Assembly (NCBI GenBank): GCA_026390555.1
Contig: JAPLFS010000016.1
Span: 1-35,955 of the forward strand
Length of the DNA stretch: 35,955 nt
Direction: 5' to 3'
Source of the DNA: Pseudomonadota bacterium
GTDB lineage: Bacteria > Bdellovibrionota_C > UBA2361 > OMII01
Shown: piece after piece, positions 1 through 9,331 of the stretch
How positions within the stretch are numbered: position 1 is the stretch's first letter
How the letters are laid out: each line of letters begins with the position of its first letter
The notes under the pieces: model-generated
Database searches by the model: none
Seen by the model: only the letters and a program-made list of their open reading frames with translations
What the model was told of the DNA's origin: nothing
Position numbers and translations under genes: made by a program

Positions 1-107
1 AAACCGTACTCTCCAAACTCTAGCTTGCAGCCACGCGTCTCTTTAATCTTCAGATGTCGGTAAAGCTTCATCTGCTTTCGATAACGTGGCTTCTTTGGCT
101 GCAACAT
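1..107 (-). CDS. rplP: 50S ribosomal protein L16, N-terminal part (cut by window edge)
   Basis: L16 helps shape the aminoacyl-tRNA site of the large subunit. Only the first 35 codons are in the window, starting at the ATG complementary to 105-107 and running off position 1. The translation begins MLQPKKPRYRKQMK, the typical L16 start, and ends in a ...LEFGEYGF stretch matching the family's FGEYG/FGSFG segment. The residues between (LYRHLKIKETRGCK) are less typical than in common bacteria. It follows rpsC by 45 nt on the same strand, the usual S10-operon order rpsC-rplP, which supports the call. It is too short for the ORF-length cut-off. The identity is confident; the rest of the gene cannot be assessed. 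Confidence 0.9.
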   Translation of the reverse strand, partial: MLQPKKPRYRKQMKLYRHLKIKETRGCKLEFGEYG

Positions 108-152
108 AAATTACTCCAACAAAAATACTTGGCGCAGAAAGACTATCTTCCT

Positions 153-815
153 TTACAGGTTAATCGCCTCTGCCGTCGCTTCCTCACCTGGAGCGAACTT
201 TTCACCCTTAAATACCCAAACCTTAATCCCGATAATGCCGTAGGTCGTACTTGCCTCAGCGGTACCATAGTCGATATCAGCTCGGAGCGTATGAAGAGGA
301 ACTCGTCCATCGCGGGTCGACTCAGTTCGAGCGATCTCGGCACCATTCAAGCGCCCAGATACACGAATCTTAATACCCTCTGCGCCAGCACGTTGTGCGC
401 GACTAACGGCTTCTTTCATAGCGCGGCGAAAATTAACACGCCTCTGCAATTGAAACGCGATACCCTCAGCAACTAACTGCGCATCCATATCTGGCTTGCG
501 CGCCTCGATGATACTAAGTGTAACATCACGTGAAACGAGTGACTTGAGCTCCTTGCGAAGATCCTCAATATCCTTTCCCTTCTTTCCGATCACAAGACCG
601 GGCTTGGCGGTATGAATATTGATCTTAACACGAGCTGCCGCGCGCTCAATCTCGACGCGAGCTATGCCAGCTGCTTGCAGCTTGCTCTTAACAAATCGGC
701 GAATCTTAACATCCTCACCGATGAAACGAGCGAACTCCTTTCCGGCAAACCACTTAGACTGCCAGCCCTCAGTAATTCCAATTCTAAATCCTCGTGGGTT
801 AACTTTCTGTCCCAT
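153..815 (-). CDS. rpsC: 30S ribosomal protein S3
   Basis: S3 is part of the small-subunit head and lines the mRNA entry tunnel. The 220-residue product begins [14 protein letters not shown]. It has the type-2 KH domain with the [14 protein letters not shown] loop (GxxG = GKKG, about residues 76-80) and the C-terminal S3 domain with [12 protein letters not shown] and [13 protein letters not shown]. The length is within the family's normal range. The start is supported by a GGAG Shine-Dalgarno about 9 nt upstream. It sits between rplV and rplP on the same strand in standard S10-operon order, presumably cotranscribed with them. Nothing unusual was noted. Confidence 0.98.
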   Translation of the reverse strand: MGQKVNPRGFRIGITEGWQSKWFAGKEFARFIGEDVKIRRFVKSKLQAAGIARVEIERAAARVKINIHTAKPGLVIGKKGKDIEDLRKELKSLVSRDVTLSIIEARKPDMDAQLVAEGIAFQLQRRVNFRRAMKEAVSRAQRAGAEGIKIRVSGRLNGAEIARTESTRDGRVPLHTLRADIDYGTAEASTTYGIIGIKVWVFKGEKFAPGEEATAEAINL

Positions 816-839
816 ATCTAGCGCTCCATTCCTAAATCT

Positions 840-1205
840 TTATTTTTCGCCCAGAATAATCGTCATGTGCGCCGAACGCTTGCGAATCGGTACAGCGCGT
901 CCTTGTGCCGCTGGCATAGAACGCTTTAGTGTGCGGCCAGCATCAACCCAGCCCCGTGTTATCCAGAGACGATCAATATCTGCACGCGCACCTTCACGAG
1001 CGTTCGATACAGCTGACTCAAGCAGCTTGCATGCGAATCTAGCGCCTTTCTTGTTCGAGAAACGCAATATCTGAAACGCTGGCTCCACCTGCTTGCCACG
1101 GATCAGATCAATCACGAGTCTAGCCTTACGAGGGGACATGCCTATGTCCTGAACAGTAGCTCGAGCCACCTCAACCCCGCTTTGCTTCTTTTTTTTATTT
1201 GTCAT
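840..1205 (-). CDS. rplV: 50S ribosomal protein L22
   Basis: L22 binds 23S rRNA and its beta-hairpin lines the nascent-peptide exit tunnel. The 121-residue protein has a lysine-rich N-terminal tail (MTNKKKKQSG), the MSPRKARLVIDLIRGK motif near residues 23-38, and the C-terminal hairpin with RAVPIRKRSAHMTIILGE. The N-terminal extension before the conserved core is about 12 residues longer than in minimal L22 proteins. It lies between rpsS and rpsC in the S10 operon with short spacers (48 and 24 nt), consistent with one transcript. Confidence 0.97.
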   Translation of the reverse strand: MTNKKKKQSGVEVARATVQDIGMSPRKARLVIDLIRGKQVEPAFQILRFSNKKGARFACKLLESAVSNAREGARADIDRLWITRGWVDAGRTLKRSMPAAQGRAVPIRKRSAHMTIILGEK

Positions 1206-1253
1206 AATCGCAACCCCTACTTCTTCAGGCTATATAGCCCTAGTAATCCTTCG

Positions 1254-1526
1254 TTACGCACCCGCAGATTTGATTGAGTGTCCATGGTAAGTACGAGTTG
1301 GTGAGAACTCTCCCAACTTATGACCTACCATATTCTCAGTTACGAATACCGGATTAAACTTGCGTCCGTTGTGCACAGCGAAAGTCAAACCGATCATATC
1401 CGGCGTGATGGTTGAGCGCCTCGACCAGGTCTTGATTGGGCCCTTATGAGCACCAGATCTCGCCCTGTCGATCCACTTCAACAAGCTTTTATCTAAAACA
1501 GGTCCTTTTTTTACCGAACGAGCCAT
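1254..1526 (-). CDS. rpsS: 30S ribosomal protein S19
   Basis: S19 sits in the head of the 30S subunit next to S13 and contacts the A-site region. The 90-residue product reads [19 protein letters not shown] and contains [22 protein letters not shown] and [22 protein letters not shown], all diagnostic of S19, at the standard length. It follows rplB by 13 nt and precedes rplV, the canonical rplB-rpsS-rplV order. An AGGGTG-type ribosome binding site precedes the ATG. No anomalies. Confidence 0.98.
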   Translation of the reverse strand: MARSVKKGPVLDKSLLKWIDRARSGAHKGPIKTWSRRSTITPDMIGLTFAVHNGRKFNPVFVTENMVGHKLGEFSPTRTYHGHSIKSAGA

Positions 1527-1539
1527 ATCTGCACCCTAC

Positions 1540-2364
1540 CTACTTACTACGTCTACGAATAATAAATTTCTGAGTACGCTTATTCGAACGGGTTCTAAGC
1601 CCCTTCGCTAAGAGACCACTCGGTGAACAAGGATGACGCCCTCCGGCGCTCTTTCCCTCTCCTCCTCCCATTGGATGATCCACTGGATTCTTTGTTACGC
1701 CACGATTATGTGGACGTATGCCAAGCCAACGACTACGGCCTGCCTTGCCGATGACCAAGTTCTGATGGTCAGCATTTCCAACTGAACCGATCGAGGCATA
1801 ACACTCCAGTGATATCCTACGAGTTTCGCCTGAAGGAAGTCGCACACTTGCATAATTACCCTCTTTGGCAACTAGCTGCGCAGCTCCACCGGCTGAACGA
1901 ACAAGCTGAGCTCCACCGTTCTTCTTAAGTTCAATATTATGAACGTTCTCTCCGAGCGGAATAGATCTTAGTGGCAAGGCGTTACCAGGCTTAATTTCAG
2001 CATCTGGACCGGCGCTAATCACCTGCCCAACCAAGAGACCCTGAGGAGCGATAATATACCGTTTCTCACCATCCACGTACGAAATAAGCGCGATGCGTGA
2101 TGTCCTGTTCGGATCGTACTCGATCGTCGCAACTGTGCCCTTAATTCCGAGCTTGTCGCGGCGGAAATCTATAATACGATAACGTCGCTTGTGTCCACCA
2201 CCTTTGTTGATGTTCGTACTACGCCCGTAATTATTACGTCCGCCGGTTTCGCTGTGTTTCGCAAGTAAGCTCTTCTCAGGGCGACTTGTCGTAATCTCAG
2301 AAAAATCAGCGACCGTTAAATAACGGCGAGTCGGTGTAAATGGTCTGAACGTTTTAACAGCCAT
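1540..2364 (-). CDS. rplB: 50S ribosomal protein L2
   Basis: L2 is a core 23S rRNA-binding protein near the peptidyl-transferase centre, needed for subunit association. The 274-residue product has the start [18 protein letters not shown], the central [17 protein letters not shown] segment and the C-terminal [18 protein letters not shown] segment. The histidine in this last motif is the residue historically implicated in peptidyl-transferase activity. The length is typical (E. coli L2 is 273). It lies between rplW and rpsS on the same strand. Confidence 0.98.
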   Translation of the reverse strand: MAVKTFRPFTPTRRYLTVADFSEITTSRPEKSLLAKHSETGGRNNYGRSTNINKGGGHKRRYRIIDFRRDKLGIKGTVATIEYDPNRTSRIALISYVDGEKRYIIAPQGLLVGQVISAGPDAEIKPGNALPLRSIPLGENVHNIELKKNGGAQLVRSAGGAAQLVAKEGNYASVRLPSGETRRISLECYASIGSVGNADHQNLVIGKAGRSRWLGIRPHNRGVTKNPVDHPMGGGEGKSAGGRHPCSPSGLLAKGLRTRSNKRTQKFIIRRRSK

Positions 2365-2381
2365 GGGTTACCTTAAATTGA

Positions 2382-2705
2382 TTACAAGCCCTCAACGAGA
2401 TCGATCTTGCTTCCTGCGGCGAGGGTTACATATGCCTTCTTATAACCAGCCCGCTTACCGACCCCCTTCATTGTACGCTTCGTCTTGCCGATAAAACGAC
2501 AGGTACGAACGCCATCTACCTTAACCGAGAACACTCGCTCAATCGCGCCGCGAATCTCATCTTTCGATGCACGCGGATCGACTTTTAGTGTTACAGTCTG
2601 TCCAGTTGCGCCCACCATTGCGCTCTTCTCGGTTATCACCGGAGAGAGCAGAACTGCGTAGTCGCTTACTTTCACTTTGGCAGAAACTTTATTCTTCTTT
2701 ATCAT
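2382..2705 (-). CDS. rplW: 50S ribosomal protein L23
   Basis: L23 lies at the peptide tunnel exit and is the docking site for trigger factor and SRP. The 107-residue product contains YAVLLSPVITEKSAMVGA (typical of the L23 N-terminus), a central KVDPRASKDEIRGAIERVFSVKV and the GKRAGYKKAYVTLAAG C-terminal strand. It has about ten extra residues (MIKKNKVSAK) before the conserved core, so a slightly later start cannot be excluded. It is located between rplD and rplB, as expected in the S10 operon. Confidence 0.96.
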   Translation of the reverse strand: MIKKNKVSAKVKVSDYAVLLSPVITEKSAMVGATGQTVTLKVDPRASKDEIRGAIERVFSVKVDGVRTCRFIGKTKRTMKGVGKRAGYKKAYVTLAAGSKIDLVEGL

Positions 2706-2723
2706 AAATCCTTCCTACTGATA

Positions 2724-3386
2724 TTACTCAGCCGAGCCTCCAACCCGCACCTCAAGCTCCTTGAGCGCTGTCCGCACACAAAGAACCTTGTTGCTATTGA
2801 TAAGGTCGTACACATTAACACCTGTTACCGGCAATACCGTTACACCAGTGATGTTTCGAAGTCCAAGACTAAACTTAGCGCGCTCTTCAGATGCTCCAGT
2901 CGGAACAATAATAAGAACCTTCTGGTCTGTCAGACCCGCGCTCTTAAGGAATGCAACTGCATCACTGGTCTTACCAGTAGCATGACCCATTCCCTCTAGA
3001 ACCATGAAGCTTTCCTGTGAACTCTTCACAGTTAGCGCTGAAACAAGAGCACCCTTTCTCATCTTCTTTGAGAGGCTAAACTCATAACTGCGAGGAGTTG
3101 GTCCATGAACAACAGCTCCACCGACCCATATCGGCGACTTACTAGATCCTGCTCGTGCACCACCGGTGCCCTTCTGCTTGAAAGGCTTCTTTCTGGTGCC
3201 TCTCATCTCACTACGAGTCAAAACATCATGCGTTCCAGATCGACTCTTTGCCCTCTGCCAACGAACAACGCCGTGAATCAGCTCTGCCTTGATAACTGTC
3301 TTGAATACAGCTGCCATAAGAGGGACTACACCCTTCTCATTTCCAGCAGCATCAAATAATTTTGCGCTCAATACTTCAGAAGCCAT
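2724..3386 (-). CDS. rplD: 50S ribosomal protein L4
   Basis: L4 extends a loop into the exit tunnel and in enterobacteria also autoregulates the S10 operon. The 220-residue product contains the tunnel-loop signature KPFKQKGTGGARAGSSKSP (about residues 67-85; the family usually has KGTGRARxGS, here GGARAGSS). The start MASEVLSAKLFDAAG and the globular C-terminus fit the family. It lies between rplC and rplW. Whether it acts as a regulator here cannot be told from sequence. Confidence 0.96.
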   Translation of the reverse strand: MASEVLSAKLFDAAGNEKGVVPLMAAVFKTVIKAELIHGVVRWQRAKSRSGTHDVLTRSEMRGTRKKPFKQKGTGGARAGSSKSPIWVGGAVVHGPTPRSYEFSLSKKMRKGALVSALTVKSSQESFMVLEGMGHATGKTSDAVAFLKSAGLTDQKVLIIVPTGASEERAKFSLGLRNITGVTVLPVTGVNVYDLINSNKVLCVRTALKELEVRVGGSAE

Positions 3387-3414
3387 TGTTTAATACCTCC
3401 CTCACCTTCCAGGA

Positions 3415-4077
3415 CTAGCCCTGTTTAACCGCTTTGCGAATAACAACCAGGCTACCCCGTGCCCCAGGAATTCCGCCCTTAACGAGCAAAATGTTCTCCT
3501 CTGGACGAACGCCAATAACTGTCAGGTTCTGGACGGTAACACTCTCACCACCCATACGTCCCGGCATACGTTGATTCTTGAATACTCGACCTGGGAATTT
3601 ACGACATCCGATAGATCCAACGTGTCTTCGAACCTCATGCGTACCACGGGTCATCGGCTGACCTTTCATACCATGACGACGAACAACTCCCTGAAAGCCG
3701 CGTCCGATTGAAACACCGGAAACGTCGACTACCTCGCCGTCCTTAAATACATCACCAACTGTGATCTCTTTACCAACCTCTGCCCAACCAAGGCTCTGCG
3801 CATCACAGCGAACCTCCTTGACGTGGTAGAAAGCGCCCTGGCTAGCCTTCTTGAATTGTCCCTGCTCAGCTTTTGTACAGCGCTGCAGCTTTTTCGGCTC
3901 AAAACCGAACTGCACCGCGTTATAGCCATGTACATCAAGGCCGCGAACATCAAGGACGAAGCATGGCCCGGCCTGAATGATAGTCACTGGAATGCTCTGG
4001 CCCTCTGGTGTGAAGAGCTGTGTCATTCCTAGCTTCTTGCCTAACAGGCCCTCTGGGTAATTTTTCGACGAAGTCAT
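3415..4077 (-). CDS. rplC: 50S ribosomal protein L3
   Basis: L3 is an early-assembling 23S rRNA-binding protein whose central extension reaches toward the peptidyl-transferase centre. The 220-residue product begins MTSSKNYPEGLLGKKLGMTQLF. It contains GRGFQGVVRRHGMKGQPMTRGTH, then VGSIGCRKFPGRVFKNQRMPGRMG, the conserved W/Q-loop region of bacterial L3. The N-terminus has about 8 residues before the usual GLLGKKLGMT motif. It is adjacent to rpsJ upstream and rplD downstream. Confidence 0.97.
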   Translation of the reverse strand: MTSSKNYPEGLLGKKLGMTQLFTPEGQSIPVTIIQAGPCFVLDVRGLDVHGYNAVQFGFEPKKLQRCTKAEQGQFKKASQGAFYHVKEVRCDAQSLGWAEVGKEITVGDVFKDGEVVDVSGVSIGRGFQGVVRRHGMKGQPMTRGTHEVRRHVGSIGCRKFPGRVFKNQRMPGRMGGESVTVQNLTVIGVRPEENILLVKGGIPGARGSLVVIRKAVKQG

Positions 4078-4113
4078 GAAGAGGTCCCCCTCGTTAAATC
4101 TTTTTCAAATCGC

Positions 4114-4428
4114 TTACTGAAGCTTAATTTCAACATCTATTCCAGTTGATAGCTCTAGCTTGCCCAACTCATCAATGGTCTGCTGAGTTGGCTCTAATAT
4201 GTCTAAAAGACGCTTGTGCGTACGAATTTCGAACTGCTCTCGCGACTTCTTGTCAACGAACGGAGATCGATTCACCGTAAACTTCTCAATTCGTGTTGGA
4301 AGAGGAATCGGACCAGCTACACGCCCGCCTGTACGACGCACGGTCTGAACGATCTCGCCCACAGCTGAATCTAATAGCTTGTGGTCGTATCCCTTAAGTC
4401 GAACTCTAATTAACTGCCCGCCAATCAT
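4114..4428 (-). CDS. rpsJ: 30S ribosomal protein S10 (NusE)
   Basis: S10 is a head protein of the 30S subunit and, as NusE, a partner of NusB and NusG in coupling and antitermination. The 104-residue product has [28 protein letters not shown] and the [32 protein letters not shown] segment that contains the NusB-binding loop. The length is standard. It starts the S10 operon; the 116-nt gap to tuf upstream contains a 16-bp hairpin described separately. Confidence 0.98.
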   Translation of the reverse strand: MIGGQLIRVRLKGYDHKLLDSAVGEIVQTVRRTGGRVAGPIPLPTRIEKFTVNRSPFVDKKSREQFEIRTHKRLLDILEPTQQTIDELGKLELSTGIDVEIKLQ

Positions 4429-4501
4429 GGCTTTATCCTCACACTTTCACGTTTAGAAACTCTATTGAGCCTAAAACCTTACAAACCTTGTATTTCTTCA
4501 T

Positions 4502-4538
4502 ATTGTAGAGGCGGATCGATTTGATCCGCCCCTACAAT
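4502..4538 (-). repeat. 16-bp inverted repeat between tuf and rpsJ
   Basis: Two 16-nt arms (4502-4517 and 4523-4538) are separated by a 5-nt loop. In minus-strand RNA all 16 positions pair, one as G-U; on the plus strand that position would be an A-C mismatch, so the structure suits the operon transcript. The arms read GTAGAGGCGGATC outward and GATCCGCCCCTAC back. No U-run follows on either strand, so it is not a standard intrinsic terminator. It may be an RNase processing site, a partial attenuator, or a copy of a dispersed GTAGGGGCGG-type palindromic repeat. Confidence 0.75.
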
Positions 4539-4544
4539 CCGAGA

Positions 4545-5741
4545 CTACTCAGTAATCTCAGTTACAACCCCAGAACCTACTGTCTTACCACCCTCACGGA
4601 TAGCGAAACGAAGGGTCTTCTCGATACCGATCGATTGATAAAGCTCTACATCCAGATTGATGTGATCGCCTGGCATAGCCATCTCAACACCCTCTGGTAG
4701 CTTAATCGAACCGGTCACATCAGTTGTTCTAAAGAAAAACTGTGGACGGTATCCACTGAAAAACGGTTTATGACGTCCGCCCTCTTCCTTCTTAAGGATG
4801 TAGGCCTCTGCCTTAAATTTCTTGTGCGCCTTAACGCTGCCAGGCAGACAGAGGATCTGTCCACGCTCTACATCGTCACGCTTAAGACCACGCAGGAGAC
4901 ATCCTACGTTATCGCCAGCCTGTCCCTCATCAAGGAGCTTTTTAAACATCTCGACGCCGGTTACAATTGTTTTGGCTGTGTCGCGGAGACCAACGATCTC
5001 AACTTCCTCACCAACCTTAATTCGACCACGCTCAATACGGCCCGTAGCTACAGTTCCACGTCCTGCGATTGAGAACACGTCCTCAACTGGCATAAGGAAC
5101 GGCTTGTCGATCTCACGCATTGGAACTGGGATGTACTCGTCAATCGTTGCAAGGAGCTTATCAAAAGCACCTACGCCGATATCACTAGCCTCTCCCTGCA
5201 TAGCCTTAAGAGCGCTACCACGAATAATCGGAGTCTCTGCACCTGGATAATCGTACTCAGCTAGAAGATCACGAACCTCCATCTCAACCAAGTCAATCAG
5301 CTCAGCATCATCAACCGTGTCTACCTTATTAAGGAACACAACGATCTTTGGCACGCCTACCTGACGAGCAAGCAAGATATGCTCACGAGTCTGAGGCATT
5401 GGACCATCAGAAGCGCTTACAACTAGGATAGCGCCGTCCATTTGAGCGGCACCTGTAATCATGTTCTTAACGTAGTCAGCGTGGCCTGGGCAATCTACGT
5501 GAGCGTAGTGACGATTCTTCGTCTCGTACTCAACGTGTGCACTGGCGATTGTTACAGTCTTGCTGTCGTCACGAACTGTACCGCCCTTGGCGATGTCCTT
5601 GTACGACTTGACTGTAGCAAGACCCTTGGCAGCCTGCACTGCAACGAGTGCTGCTGTAGTAGTGGTCTTACCATGATCTACGTGGCCGATAGTACCGACG
5701 TTAACGTGCGGCTTGTTTCTATCAAATTTCTTGTTTGACAT
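4545..5741 (-). CDS. tuf: Elongation factor Tu, with variant switch I
   Basis: EF-Tu delivers aminoacyl-tRNA to the ribosomal A site as a GTP complex. The 398-residue protein has G1 GHVDHGKTT (19-27), G3 [12 protein letters not shown] (83-94) and G4 NKVD, with complete domains II and III ending [15 protein letters not shown]. The catalytic His of DCPGH is present. Switch I is unusual. Where most bacteria have ...ARGITI, this protein has [14 protein letters not shown] (52-65), with R and G replaced by K and T and about two extra residues, while the Mg-coordinating Thr (T64) is retained. From memory this form resembles EF-Tu of planctomycetes and some related phyla. A GGGAG Shine-Dalgarno precedes the ATG. 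It is the only tuf in the window and lies between fusA and rpsJ. Confidence 0.98.
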   Translation of the reverse strand: MSNKKFDRNKPHVNVGTIGHVDHGKTTTTAALVAVQAAKGLATVKSYKDIAKGGTVRDDSKTVTIASAHVEYETKNRHYAHVDCPGHADYVKNMITGAAQMDGAILVVSASDGPMPQTREHILLARQVGVPKIVVFLNKVDTVDDAELIDLVEMEVRDLLAEYDYPGAETPIIRGSALKAMQGEASDIGVGAFDKLLATIDEYIPVPMREIDKPFLMPVEDVFSIAGRGTVATGRIERGRIKVGEEVEIVGLRDTAKTIVTGVEMFKKLLDEGQAGDNVGCLLRGLKRDDVERGQILCLPGSVKAHKKFKAEAYILKKEEGGRHKPFFSGYRPQFFFRTTDVTGSIKLPEGVEMAMPGDHINLDVELYQSIGIEKTLRFAIREGGKTVGSGVVTEITE

Positions 5742-5784
5742 GCTTCTCTCCCGTTTTAGTTAATCAAGACACGATTAAAAAACA

Positions 5785-7878
5785 TTATTTATTTACCATA
5801 CTTTCTGCGACATGCGTAGGCACTGGCGCATAATGATGATACTCCATAGTGAAGTTGGCTCGCCCTTGCGAGTTTGAACGCAGATCCGTTGAATAACCAA
5901 ACATCTCTGCCAGCGGCACTTCACATTTTACCGTTTGGGCGCCAGCTTTCGGATCCATACCAAGAATTCTGGCACGTCGTCGGTTCAGGTCACCAACTAT
6001 ATTGCTGATGAAATCATCTGGGCATATAACCTCAACCGCCATGACCGGCTCAAGCAGAGCAATTTTTGCTTTCCTGCATGCTTCTTTCACACACATTGAG
6101 CCAGCTATCTTGAAGGCTATTTCGCTTGAGTCAACCTCGTGGAAACTTCCGTAATAGAGCGTTACCCGCATATCAATCACTGGAAAACCCGCTAGAATTC
6201 CCCCTTCGAGGGCCTCAACGACTCCCTTCTCAATTGCTGGTATGTACTCTTTCGGGATTATTCCGCCCTTAACCTCATCAACAAACTCTATGCCACTACC
6301 TGCAACAAGCGGCTCAACTCGCAGAAATACGTGACCAAACTGCCCACGACCACCTGTCTGCTTAGCGTGCTTATACTCAGCCTCAGCTTTGGACACGATC
6401 GTCTCGCGGTATGCTACCTGTGGCTTACCTACGGTCGTATCAACAGCAAACTCTCGAAAGAGTCGCTGCTTTATAATATCGAGATGAAGCTCTCCCATTC
6501 CGGCGATCAGGGTCTGCCCTGATTCCTTATCAACACTGACCTTAAGGGAGGGGTCCTCTTTGGCTAACTTCATCAGAGAAAGTCCCATCTTCTGCTCATC
6601 GGCCTTGGTCTTTGGCTCAATTGCTATGCTGATAACAGGTGCTGGTGCGTAGATACTCTCAAGCACGATCGGATTATCGATGTCACACAACGTATCTCCG
6701 GTGATGGTCTCCTTAAGACCTACCGCTGCGCCTATATCCCCAGCGCTCACCTCCTGAACCTCCTCTCGCTTGTCAGCATGGATACGAACTACTCGTCCGA
6801 TACGCTCTTTTTTGTCACGAGTTGAGTTAAGAACAAAGGTTCCTGCCTTTACCGTACCCGAGTATACGCGGAAGAACGTTAGAACTCCTACAAACGGATC
6901 GGTGATGATCTTAAATGCCAGGGCACTCATCGGCGCATCTGCTTCTGTCTGACGCTCAATCTCTACCACTTCTTTCTTTGTTGGATCGGTGCCCTTTACA
7001 CATGGCACATCAAGCGGGCTAGGGAGATAATCTATCACAGCATCAAGTAATGGCTGAACACCCTTGTTTTTAAATGCGCTGCCACAAAGAACAGGAAAGA
7101 ATTCCATCTTGATAGTACCCTTACGGATACCAGCCTTAAGCTCAGCCTCGCTGAACTCCTCGCCAGCAAGATATTTCTCCATTAAAACATCATCTACCTC
7201 AGCTACGGACTCGATTAGATAATCGCGCGCCTTGTTCGCCTCGGCCCTGAGCTCCTCTGGAATGTCTGTAACTTCAAACTTAGCGCCCTTAGCCTCATCC
7301 TTGTAAAGGATGGCCTGCATCTTAACAAGATCAATGACACCAAGGAAATCACTCTCAGCTCCTATAGGGATCTGAATTGGAACACCCTTTGCACCAAGCT
7401 TCTGACGGATAGAAGCTATAGTACCTGCAAAATTAGAGCCGGTACGATCCATCTTATTGATAAAGCAGAAGCGTGGCACATTAAACTTGTTAGCCTGGCG
7501 CCATACTGTCTCTGACTGTGGCTCAACACCGCTCACTGCATCAAATACAGCAACAGCACCATCTAGTACGCGTAAGCTGCGCTCTACTTCAATCGTAAAG
7601 TCTACGTGACCAGGGGTATCGATGATATTGATCTGATGTTCTGGCAGGTCCTCATTCGAGCCCTTCCATGAACATGTCGTTGCAGCAGAGGTGATGGTAA
7701 TTCCCCGCTCCTGCTCAAGCTCCATGTAATCCATGGTAGCAGCGCCTTCGTGCACTTCACCGATCTTATAGTTAATTCCTGTGTAGAACAGAATACGTTC
7801 CGTGGTCGTGGTTTTGCCAGCATCAATGTGGGCCATGATGCCTATGTTACGAACCCTATTTAAATCTCTCTTAACCAC
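5785..7878 (-). CDS. fusA: Elongation factor G
   Basis: EF-G is the GTPase that drives tRNA-mRNA translocation and, with RRF, ribosome recycling. The 697-residue product has G1 AHIDAGKTT (16-24), the canonical G2 [14 protein letters not shown]3 DTPGHVDF and G4 NKMDRTG, then domains II-V with the GGRGQFGHV segment of domain IV and a C-terminal [22 protein letters not shown]. The start codon is GTG (complement of 7876-7878), supported by an AGGAGAG Shine-Dalgarno 7 nt upstream. Its switch I is ordinary, in contrast to the neighbouring EF-Tu. It lies between rpsG and tuf in the str operon. Confidence 0.98.
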   Translation of the reverse strand: MVKRDLNRVRNIGIMAHIDAGKTTTTERILFYTGINYKIGEVHEGAATMDYMELEQERGITITSAATTCSWKGSNEDLPEHQINIIDTPGHVDFTIEVERSLRVLDGAVAVFDAVSGVEPQSETVWRQANKFNVPRFCFINKMDRTGSNFAGTIASIRQKLGAKGVPIQIPIGAESDFLGVIDLVKMQAILYKDEAKGAKFEVTDIPEELRAEANKARDYLIESVAEVDDVLMEKYLAGEEFSEAELKAGIRKGTIKMEFFPVLCGSAFKNKGVQPLLDAVIDYLPSPLDVPCVKGTDPTKKEVVEIERQTEADAPMSALAFKIITDPFVGVLTFFRVYSGTVKAGTFVLNSTRDKKERIGRVVRIHADKREEVQEVSAGDIGAAVGLKETITGDTLCDIDNPIVLESIYAPAPVISIAIEPKTKADEQKMGLSLMKLAKEDPSLKVSVDKESGQTLIAGMGELHLDIIKQRLFREFAVDTTVGKPQVAYRETIVSKAEAEYKHAKQTGGRGQFGHVFLRVEPLVAGSGIEFVDEVKGGIIPKEYIPAIEKGVVEALEGGILAGFPVIDMRVTLYYGSFHEVDSSEIAFKIAGSMCVKEACRKAKIALLEPVMAVEVICPDDFISNIVGDLNRRRARILGMDPKAGAQTVKCEVPLAEMFGYSTDLRSNSQGRANFTMEYHHYAPVPTHVAESMVNK

Positions 7879-7930
7879 GATTAATCTCTCCTAGTCGGAC
7901 ATCTATCTACGGGAATCTATGCTACGTTTA

Positions 7931-8401
7931 TTACCATTTAAAGTGCGCAAATGCCTTGTTAGCATCCGCCATGCGGTGAGAATCTTCACGCTTCTTTACA
8001 GCTGCACCACGATTCTGAGTCGCGTCGAGTAGCTCGTTTGCGAGGCGATCGGCCAAAGTGCGCTCACTCCGCCCAGCAGCAGCCTCTTTCAACCAACGCA
8101 AAGCAAGCGACTGTGCACGCTCTGCACGAACCTCTGTTGGAATCTGATAGGTTGCTCCGCCAACTCGGCGCGAACGAACCTCTACCGATGGCTTCATGTT
8201 ATTGAGCGCCTTATGGAAGCCCTCTATTGCATCTGCGCCGGTCTTCTTTGCGATCTGATCAAGAGCTAGGTAGAGCGCCTTTTCCGCGGTAGCCTTCTTG
8301 CCACTATCCATAATTATGTTTATGGCTTTGCCAACAACTTGATCGCCAAACCGTGGGTCTACCTGAACATGTCGCTTATAATCGCGCTTTTTTCGTGACA
8401 T
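7931..8401 (-). CDS. rpsG: 30S ribosomal protein S7
   Basis: S7 nucleates assembly of the 30S head and contacts the E and P sites. The 156-residue product begins MSRKKRDYKRHVQVDPRFGDQ. It contains GKKATAEKALYLALDQI, the SVEVRSRRVGGATYQIP loop and the C-terminal KREDSHRMADANKAFAHFKW. The length matches the family. An AGAGG Shine-Dalgarno lies 7 nt before the ATG. The gene lies 19 nt after rpsL. In enterobacteria S7 autoregulates the str operon; nothing in the short spacer here shows that. Confidence 0.98.
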   Translation of the reverse strand: MSRKKRDYKRHVQVDPRFGDQVVGKAINIIMDSGKKATAEKALYLALDQIAKKTGADAIEGFHKALNNMKPSVEVRSRRVGGATYQIPTEVRAERAQSLALRWLKEAAAGRSERTLADRLANELLDATQNRGAAVKKREDSHRMADANKAFAHFKW

Positions 8402-8420
8402 AGCATCCTCTTACGAAAAC

Positions 8421-8792
8421 TTACTTAGGCCTCTTGGCGCCATATTTAGAACGGCTCTGCTTTCTGTCCGCAACACCATGCGCCTCTAACTTGCCGCGCA
8501 CGATATGGTAACGAACTCCAGGAAGATCCTTTACACGACCTCCGCGGATAAGAACTACTGAGTGCTCCTGAAGATTATGTCCGACTCCGGGGATGTAACT
8601 TGTTACCTCCATGCCGGTTGTCAAACGCACACGAGCAACCTTACGAAGCGCTGAGTTAGGCTTCTTTGGTGTCTGAGTATAAACACGGGTGCATACTCCA
8701 CGCTTCTGTGGGCAACGTACGAGCGCTGGAGACTTGCTCTTGGCTCGCTTCTGGCGACGTCGATTTCGAACTAACTGATTAATCGTTGGCAT
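8421..8792 (-). CDS. rpsL: 30S ribosomal protein S12
   Basis: S12 lies at the decoding centre. The 123-residue product begins [14 protein letters not shown], contains [24 protein letters not shown] and [23 protein letters not shown], and ends [10 protein letters not shown]. The lysines at the two classical streptomycin-resistance positions (PKKPNSA and GRVKDLPG) are wild type. It opens the str operon: the gap to the rpoC terminator is about 590 nt and holds the likely promoter and leader. A GAGGCAAGG ribosome-binding region precedes the ATG. Confidence 0.98.
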   Translation of the reverse strand: MPTINQLVRNRRRQKRAKSKSPALVRCPQKRGVCTRVYTQTPKKPNSALRKVARVRLTTGMEVTSYIPGVGHNLQEHSVVLIRGGRVKDLPGVRYHIVRGKLEAHGVADRKQSRSKYGAKRPK

Positions 8793-8883
8793 TTGCAGCC
8801 TTGCCTCTTAACTTGATCGAATAATAATCGCTAATAACTGAATACACTTCCACGCCCGCAACTACCCTTTTCAGAGAAGCTGC

Positions 8884-8903
8884 ACACCCGTATTAACAGG
8901 TGT
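8884..8903 (-). promoter_or_regulatory. Stem-loop in the rpsL leader
   Basis: In minus-strand RNA this folds as an 8-bp stem (ACACCUGU/ACGGGUGU with one G-U) and a UAAU loop, about 90 nt upstream of the rpsL start codon. There is no U-run after it, so it is not a terminator. Its role is unknown; a leader-structure or protein-binding role is only an inference. Confidence 0.4.
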
Positions 8904-9270
8904 TTAATGCGAGGCGCAGTGAGTACCATATTTCGCGCGGAATTCAAATACCTCTAGCCCTTAAAGGGGTAGAAGTAACTCGATATTCACGCTAAAAGCG
9001 AAAATATATCGCACCTAATAATGTAACTTTCTATGTTTTTCCCCGATCAGAATGGTTTTGCCGACACACCGCACCGAGCGTAAAAGCTAGGTGCAGAGAC
9101 TCGACCCTTCTGACAACTCTTCCGCAAAGATGATACCGATCGGGAACGGTAGCGCATCTTCCGTAAACCATTAAGAAACTGCCCTTAACGAACTACAGCG
9201 CATCCACTTGGCAGCCTGATTTGAGCAGGTTACGCAAACGGAAACAACGGCGAAAACTCGTTGCTCGACG

Positions 9271-9299
9271 TAAGTATCATGCACCCTATAGTGAGTCAA
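9271..9299 (-). promoter_or_regulatory. Candidate sigma70 promoter for rpsL-rpsG-fusA-tuf
   Basis: On the minus strand a good -35 (TTGACT, complement of 9294-9299) is followed either by GATACT with a 15-nt spacer (9273-9278) or TACTTA with a 17-nt spacer. Neither -10 is ideal. It points toward rpsL and would give a leader of about 470 nt. The same stretch contains a 14-nt match to the core of the phage T7 promoter, discussed in the findings. Confidence 0.35.
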
Positions 9300-9331
9300 G
9301 GTTTGGGCCCTTAAATGCCCCCCTGAGTTTG

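Noticed and set aside
54-476. 140-residue plus-strand ORF
   Set aside because: It lies antisense to rpsC and rplP, has low-complexity Ser/Leu composition and no family resemblance; a shadow frame.
4770-5738. Several plus-strand ORFs opposite tuf
   Set aside because: Antisense shadows of a highly conserved gene with biased codon use; no family match or ribosome-binding site.
8421-8792. Possible streptomycin-resistance changes in S12
   Set aside because: Both classical lysines are present.
9234-9310. tmRNA-like tag sequence (GCAAAC...GGCGAAAACT) on the plus strand
   Set aside because: The frame does not end in an ALAA-type tag, runs 26 codons to a stop, and no tRNA-like acceptor half or GGGG start flanks it.
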